From the NCBI GenBank assembly GCA_023253905.1, contig JALREG010000243.1:1-17497 (forward strand): DNA of 17,497 nt, read 5' to 3'. A program made the position numbers and the translations under genes. Each line of letters opens with the position of its first letter. Position 1 is the stretch's first letter. Positions 14,983 through 17,497 of this stretch are shown here, piece after piece. The stretch is from Burkholderiaceae bacterium. Lineage in GTDB: Bacteria; Pseudomonadota; Gammaproteobacteria; Burkholderiales; Burkholderiaceae. The notes beneath the pieces are model-generated. The model made no database searches and had not been told where the DNA came from. It saw only the letters and a list, made by a program, of their open reading frames with translations.

Positions 14983-15726
14983 ATGTCGGGCAGGACATCA
15001 GGGCGGGCGGCCAGTGCGCTGCGCGAAGTTCGGATCGTGCGCGGGTTCACGCGGCACGCAGAAGGGTCGGTGCTGATCGAGTGCGGCGATACCCGTGTGC
15101 TGTGCACGGCCAGCATCGAGGCCAAGGTCCCTGGCTTTCTCAAAGGGGCCGGGCAGGGCTGGCTCACCGCCGAATACGGCATGCTGCCGCGCTCCACGCA
15201 CACGCGCAGTGATCGCGAAGCCGCACGGGGGAAACAGAGCGGCCGAACGCAGGAGATTCAACGCCTGATCGGTCGCAGTCTTCGATCGGTGTTTGACCTC
15301 AAGCTGCTTGGCGAGCGGACCATCACCCTCGACTGCGATGTATTGCAGGCTGACGGCGGGACGCGCTGCGCGTCGATCACCGGCGCATTCGTGGCCGCTT
15401 GTGATGCGGTGGCTTCGCTTCTGAAAGCCGGCGCCCTGGCGCGCACACCGATTCGCGACCAGGTGGCGGCGGTGTCGGTGGGAATCGTGGGCGGTCATCC
15501 TGTTCTTGATCTCGACTATGGCGAGGACTCGGGTTGTGATACCGACCTGAATGTGGTCATGACGGGTCGTGGTGGCTTTGTTGAGGTGCAGGGCACCGCC
15601 GAGGGCGAGCCCTTTTCTCGGCTTGAACTCGACACCCTGATTGCGCTCGCAGCCCGGGGAATCGGCGAACTTGCAGCGGCCCAGCGAAACGCCCTTGGGG
15701 CTAATCACCCGGCGCTACCGGTTTGA
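14983..15726 (+). CDS. rph: Ribonuclease PH
   Basis: The 247-residue enzyme is a phosphorolytic 3'-5' exoribonuclease that trims tRNA 3' ends and other RNAs, forming a hexameric ring. Family marks run throughout: [59 protein letters not shown] at 60-79, the phosphate-contacting [15 protein letters not shown] at 87-101, [20 protein letters not shown] at 117-136, and [17 protein letters not shown] at 178-194 with its conserved acidic residues. The length is normal and there is no C-terminal frameshift like that known in E. coli K-12. GGAGG at 14973-14977 is 5 bases before the ATG, the clearest ribosome site in this part of the window. It probably leads an rph-rdgB-hemW transcript. Confidence 0.96.
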   Translation: MSGRTSGRAASALREVRIVRGFTRHAEGSVLIECGDTRVLCTASIEAKVPGFLKGAGQGWLTAEYGMLPRSTHTRSDREAARGKQSGRTQEIQRLIGRSLRSVFDLKLLGERTITLDCDVLQADGGTRCASITGAFVAACDAVASLLKAGALARTPIRDQVAAVSVGIVGGHPVLDLDYGEDSGCDTDLNVVMTGRGGFVEVQGTAEGEPFSRLELDTLIALAARGIGELAAAQRNALGANHPALPV

Positions 15727-15736
15727 GCCGCGTGTC

Positions 15737-16381
15737 ATGCAGTTGAGCGCGGGCGCCCTCTCCAGACTGGTTGTTGCCAGCGGCAACGCCGGAAAACTTC
15801 GCGAGTTCGATGCCCTGTTGCGGCCGCTCGGGTTCGATCTGGTGGCGCAGTCTGCGCTGGGGGTGACTGAAGCCGAAGAACCCTTCGAAACCTTCGTCGA
15901 GAACGCGTTGGCGAAGGCGCGCCATGCGGCCCGATCAACGGGACTGCCGGCCCTCGCCGACGATTCGGGAATTTGCGTCGGCGCGCTGGGCGGGATGCCT
16001 GGGGTGCGCTCGGCCCGCTACGCGTCGCTCGCCGGTGGCGAGCACTCCGACAGCGCAAACAACGCGCGGCTGGTCGCTGAGCTCGCCCCGCATGCAGATC
16101 GGCGGGCGAGCTATGTATGCGTGCTGGTGCTGGTTCGGCATGCGGCCGACCCCATGCCACTGATTGCCGAGGCGCAATGGCACGGCGAAGTCATTGCATC
16201 ACCGCGAGGTGCCGGAGGCTTTGGCTATGACCCGTATTTCTGGTTGCCGGAGGAGGGCTGTACCGCCGCCGAATTGACCGCCTCGCGCAAGAATCAGATC
16301 AGCCACCGAGGTCGGGCCCTGCGGTCGCTGGTTGAACGCTTGAGGGCGACCCCTCGCGTCGCGCTGTCCGGGTCCCGGTGA
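15737..16381 (+). CDS. rdgB: Non-canonical purine NTP pyrophosphatase RdgB (HAM1/ITPase family)
   Basis: The 214-residue enzyme hydrolyses dITP, ITP and XTP to monophosphates, keeping deaminated purines out of nucleic acids. Motifs are SGNAGK at residues 15-20 (the SxNxGK phosphate loop), LADDSG at 73-78 with Asp76 as likely general base, GVRSARYA at 89-96, GFGYDPYF at 161-168 and SHRGRA at 189-194. The start ATG is 10 bases after the rph stop; an in-frame reading back to 15641 would overlap rph and adds nothing family-like. No strong Shine-Dalgarno is seen, suggesting coupling to rph. The stop overlaps the GTG of hemW. Confidence 0.95.
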   Translation: MQLSAGALSRLVVASGNAGKLREFDALLRPLGFDLVAQSALGVTEAEEPFETFVENALAKARHAARSTGLPALADDSGICVGALGGMPGVRSARYASLAGGEHSDSANNARLVAELAPHADRRASYVCVLVLVRHAADPMPLIAEAQWHGEVIASPRGAGGFGYDPYFWLPEEGCTAAELTASRKNQISHRGRALRSLVERLRATPRVALSGSR

Positions 16382-17497
16382 GCGAGGCACGGGTTCAGTG
16401 GGTGCGGCCCGCGCCCGCCGTGGCCGCATCCGGGGTGGCTGCGCCGCTGCCACTGTCGCTATACGTCCACCTGCCCTGGTGTCTGGCCAAATGCCCGTAT
16501 TGCGACTTCAACTCCCACACCTGGCGGGGTGCAGGGGAACTGCCGGAAGACGATTATCTGGACGCCCTGCAGGCTGATCTGGAAGGGGCCCTCCCACTGG
16601 TCTGGGGGCGTGCCGTCCAGACGGTGTTTCTCGGGGGCGGCACGCCCAGCCTGTTTTCGCCTCGCTCCATTGATCGCTTACTGACGCTGCTCCGAACACG
16701 ACTGCGCTTTGTGGCCGGCGCTGAGGTGACGATGGAAGCCAACCCCGGCACCTTCGAAGCGCAGCGCTTTCGCGATTTCGCTGCGGCGGGCGTCAACCGG
16801 CTGTCAATCGGCGTTCAGACCTTCAATGATCGGGCGCTACAGGCGATCGGGCGTGTCCACGACGCGGCACAGGCGCGCGCGGCGGTCGACCTCGCGGCCA
16901 AGGTCTTTGATACCTTTAATGTTGATCTGATGTACGCCCTTCCCGGACAGTCGCTCCAGGATCTCAAGGCTGATCTTGAGGAGGCACAGGGGCGCGGCGC
17001 ACCGCACCTGTCGTGCTACCACCTCACTCTTGAACCCGGTACGCCGTTCGCGCGTCGGCCGCCACCGCTGCCGGACGACGAGTTGTCGGCAGACATGGAG
17101 GCTCTGGTGGAGGCGACGTGCTCAGAGGCCGGGCTCGAGCGCTACGAGGTCTCTGCCTATGCGCGACCGGGCCATCGCTGCCGACACAATCTCAACTACT
17201 GGCAGTTCGGCGACTATCTCGGGCTGGGGGCTGGCGCGCACGGCAAGCTGTCGTTCGCGAGCCGGATCGTGCGCCAGTCCAGGATCCGCCAGCCTGCGCG
17301 CTATCTGACTGCGCTCGCGGGGGAGGCGGTGGCGAGCGGGCGCGACCTGCCGCCCGATCCGGCCGATGCCGCCGTGCAGGCTGCGCCCTGGCTGGACGAG
17401 GTCCGTGTGGTGGGCGCCACAGACCTGCCGTTTGAGTTCATGCTTAACGCACTTCGCCTGGCTGAGGGTGTGCCGGTTCAGCTTTTTCTTGAGCGGA
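16378..17497 (+). CDS. hemW: Radical SAM protein HemW, 3' end outside the window
   Basis: The frame is open from GTG 16378, whose GTGA overlaps the rdgB stop, to the window edge (373 codons). HemW is a HemN-like radical SAM protein that binds haem and is proposed to insert it into target proteins. The iron-sulphur motif CxxxCxxC is at Cys35, Cys39 and Cys42 (WCLAKCPYCDFNSH). It lacks the further Cys of CxxxCxxCxC that marks true HemN coproporphyrinogen dehydrogenases. Other family marks are GGGTPS at 86-91, EANPGT, LSIGVQTFND, NVDLMYALPGQ, SCYHLTLEPGTPF and HNLNYWQFGDYLGLGAGAHG. About 20 extra residues precede the conserved LYVHLPWC, so an internal GTG (16402, 16420 or 16435) could be the true start. 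Comparison with E. coli (378 residues) suggests about 50-60 C-terminal residues are missing. Confidence 0.93.
   Translation, partial: MSEARVQWVRPAPAVAASGVAAPLPLSLYVHLPWCLAKCPYCDFNSHTWRGAGELPEDDYLDALQADLEGALPLVWGRAVQTVFLGGGTPSLFSPRSIDRLLTLLRTRLRFVAGAEVTMEANPGTFEAQRFRDFAAAGVNRLSIGVQTFNDRALQAIGRVHDAAQARAAVDLAAKVFDTFNVDLMYALPGQSLQDLKADLEEAQGRGAPHLSCYHLTLEPGTPFARRPPPLPDDELSADMEALVEATCSEAGLERYEVSAYARPGHRCRHNLNYWQFGDYLGLGAGAHGKLSFASRIVRQSRIRQPARYLTALAGEAVASGRDLPPDPADAAVQAAPWLDEVRVVGATDLPFEFMLNALRLAEGVPVQLFLER

Noticed and set aside
14832..15203. An N-terminal extension of yicC to 415 residues
   Set aside because: The extension runs antisense through the rph start and adds residues with no YicC similarity. 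The 291-residue form matches family length.
15641..15736. An upstream extension of rdgB inside rph
   Set aside because: It overlaps the 3' end of rph by 86 bases. The ATG at 15737 places the SGNAGK motif at its usual distance from the start.
1..17497. A search for a novel defence, toxin-antitoxin, phage, integron, CRISPR or biosynthetic system
   Set aside because: All substantial open frames belong to known housekeeping families or the Tad pilus. There are no direct-repeat arrays, integrase or transposase genes or attachment sites that I could see.

Overview
The window reads as a GC-rich chromosomal segment of a betaproteobacterium, most likely Burkholderiales-like. The basis is separate RelA and SpoT paralogues, a Tad pilus cluster, the DarP-Mog-PmbA neighbourhood and the YicC-Gmk-RpoZ-SpoT / Rph-RdgB-HemW arrangement. 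The lineage is inferred from gene content only; there is no rRNA or other taxonomic marker. Coding density is very high, no gene-free stretch exceeds about 150 bases, and I see no tRNA, rRNA, insertion sequence, CRISPR array or phage gene.

Region 1 (1-4465, + strand) is the distal end of a Tad (tight adherence, Flp pilus) operon. It holds the last codons of an upstream gene, then tadB and tadC (inner-membrane platform), a small DUF192 protein, a TPR lipoprotein and an unusually long TadE-like pseudopilin. Neighbours overlap by 4-10 bases or are 2 bases apart, so translational coupling is likely.

Region 2 (4520-8823) alternates strands: an MtfA-type zinc peptidase (-), the ribosome-associated (p)ppGpp synthetase relA (+), then mog and darP (-), two overlapping genes for molybdopterin adenylylation and large-subunit ribosome maturation.

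Region 3 (8898-10807, +) is pmbA/tldE followed closely by greB. Region 4 (10832-14831, -) is the compact operon yicC-gmk-rpoZ-spoT, in that transcriptional order. Region 5 (14983 to the end, +) diverges from it and holds rph, rdgB and a hemW cut by the window edge.

Functionally, regions 2-4 bring together much of the stringent-response machinery in under 9 kb: RelA (synthetase with a decayed hydrolase), SpoT (both activities apparently intact), the RNA polymerase omega subunit that helps form one ppGpp site, the secondary-channel factor GreB and guanylate kinase at the GDP/GTP supply step. RNA processing (Rph, YicC), nucleotide-pool cleaning (RdgB) and ribosome maturation (DarP) surround it. 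Most of the window is conserved housekeeping DNA. The least ordinary part is the Tad tail, especially the DUF192 gene embedded in it and the long, low-complexity TadE-like protein. I found no convincing undescribed defence or mobile system.
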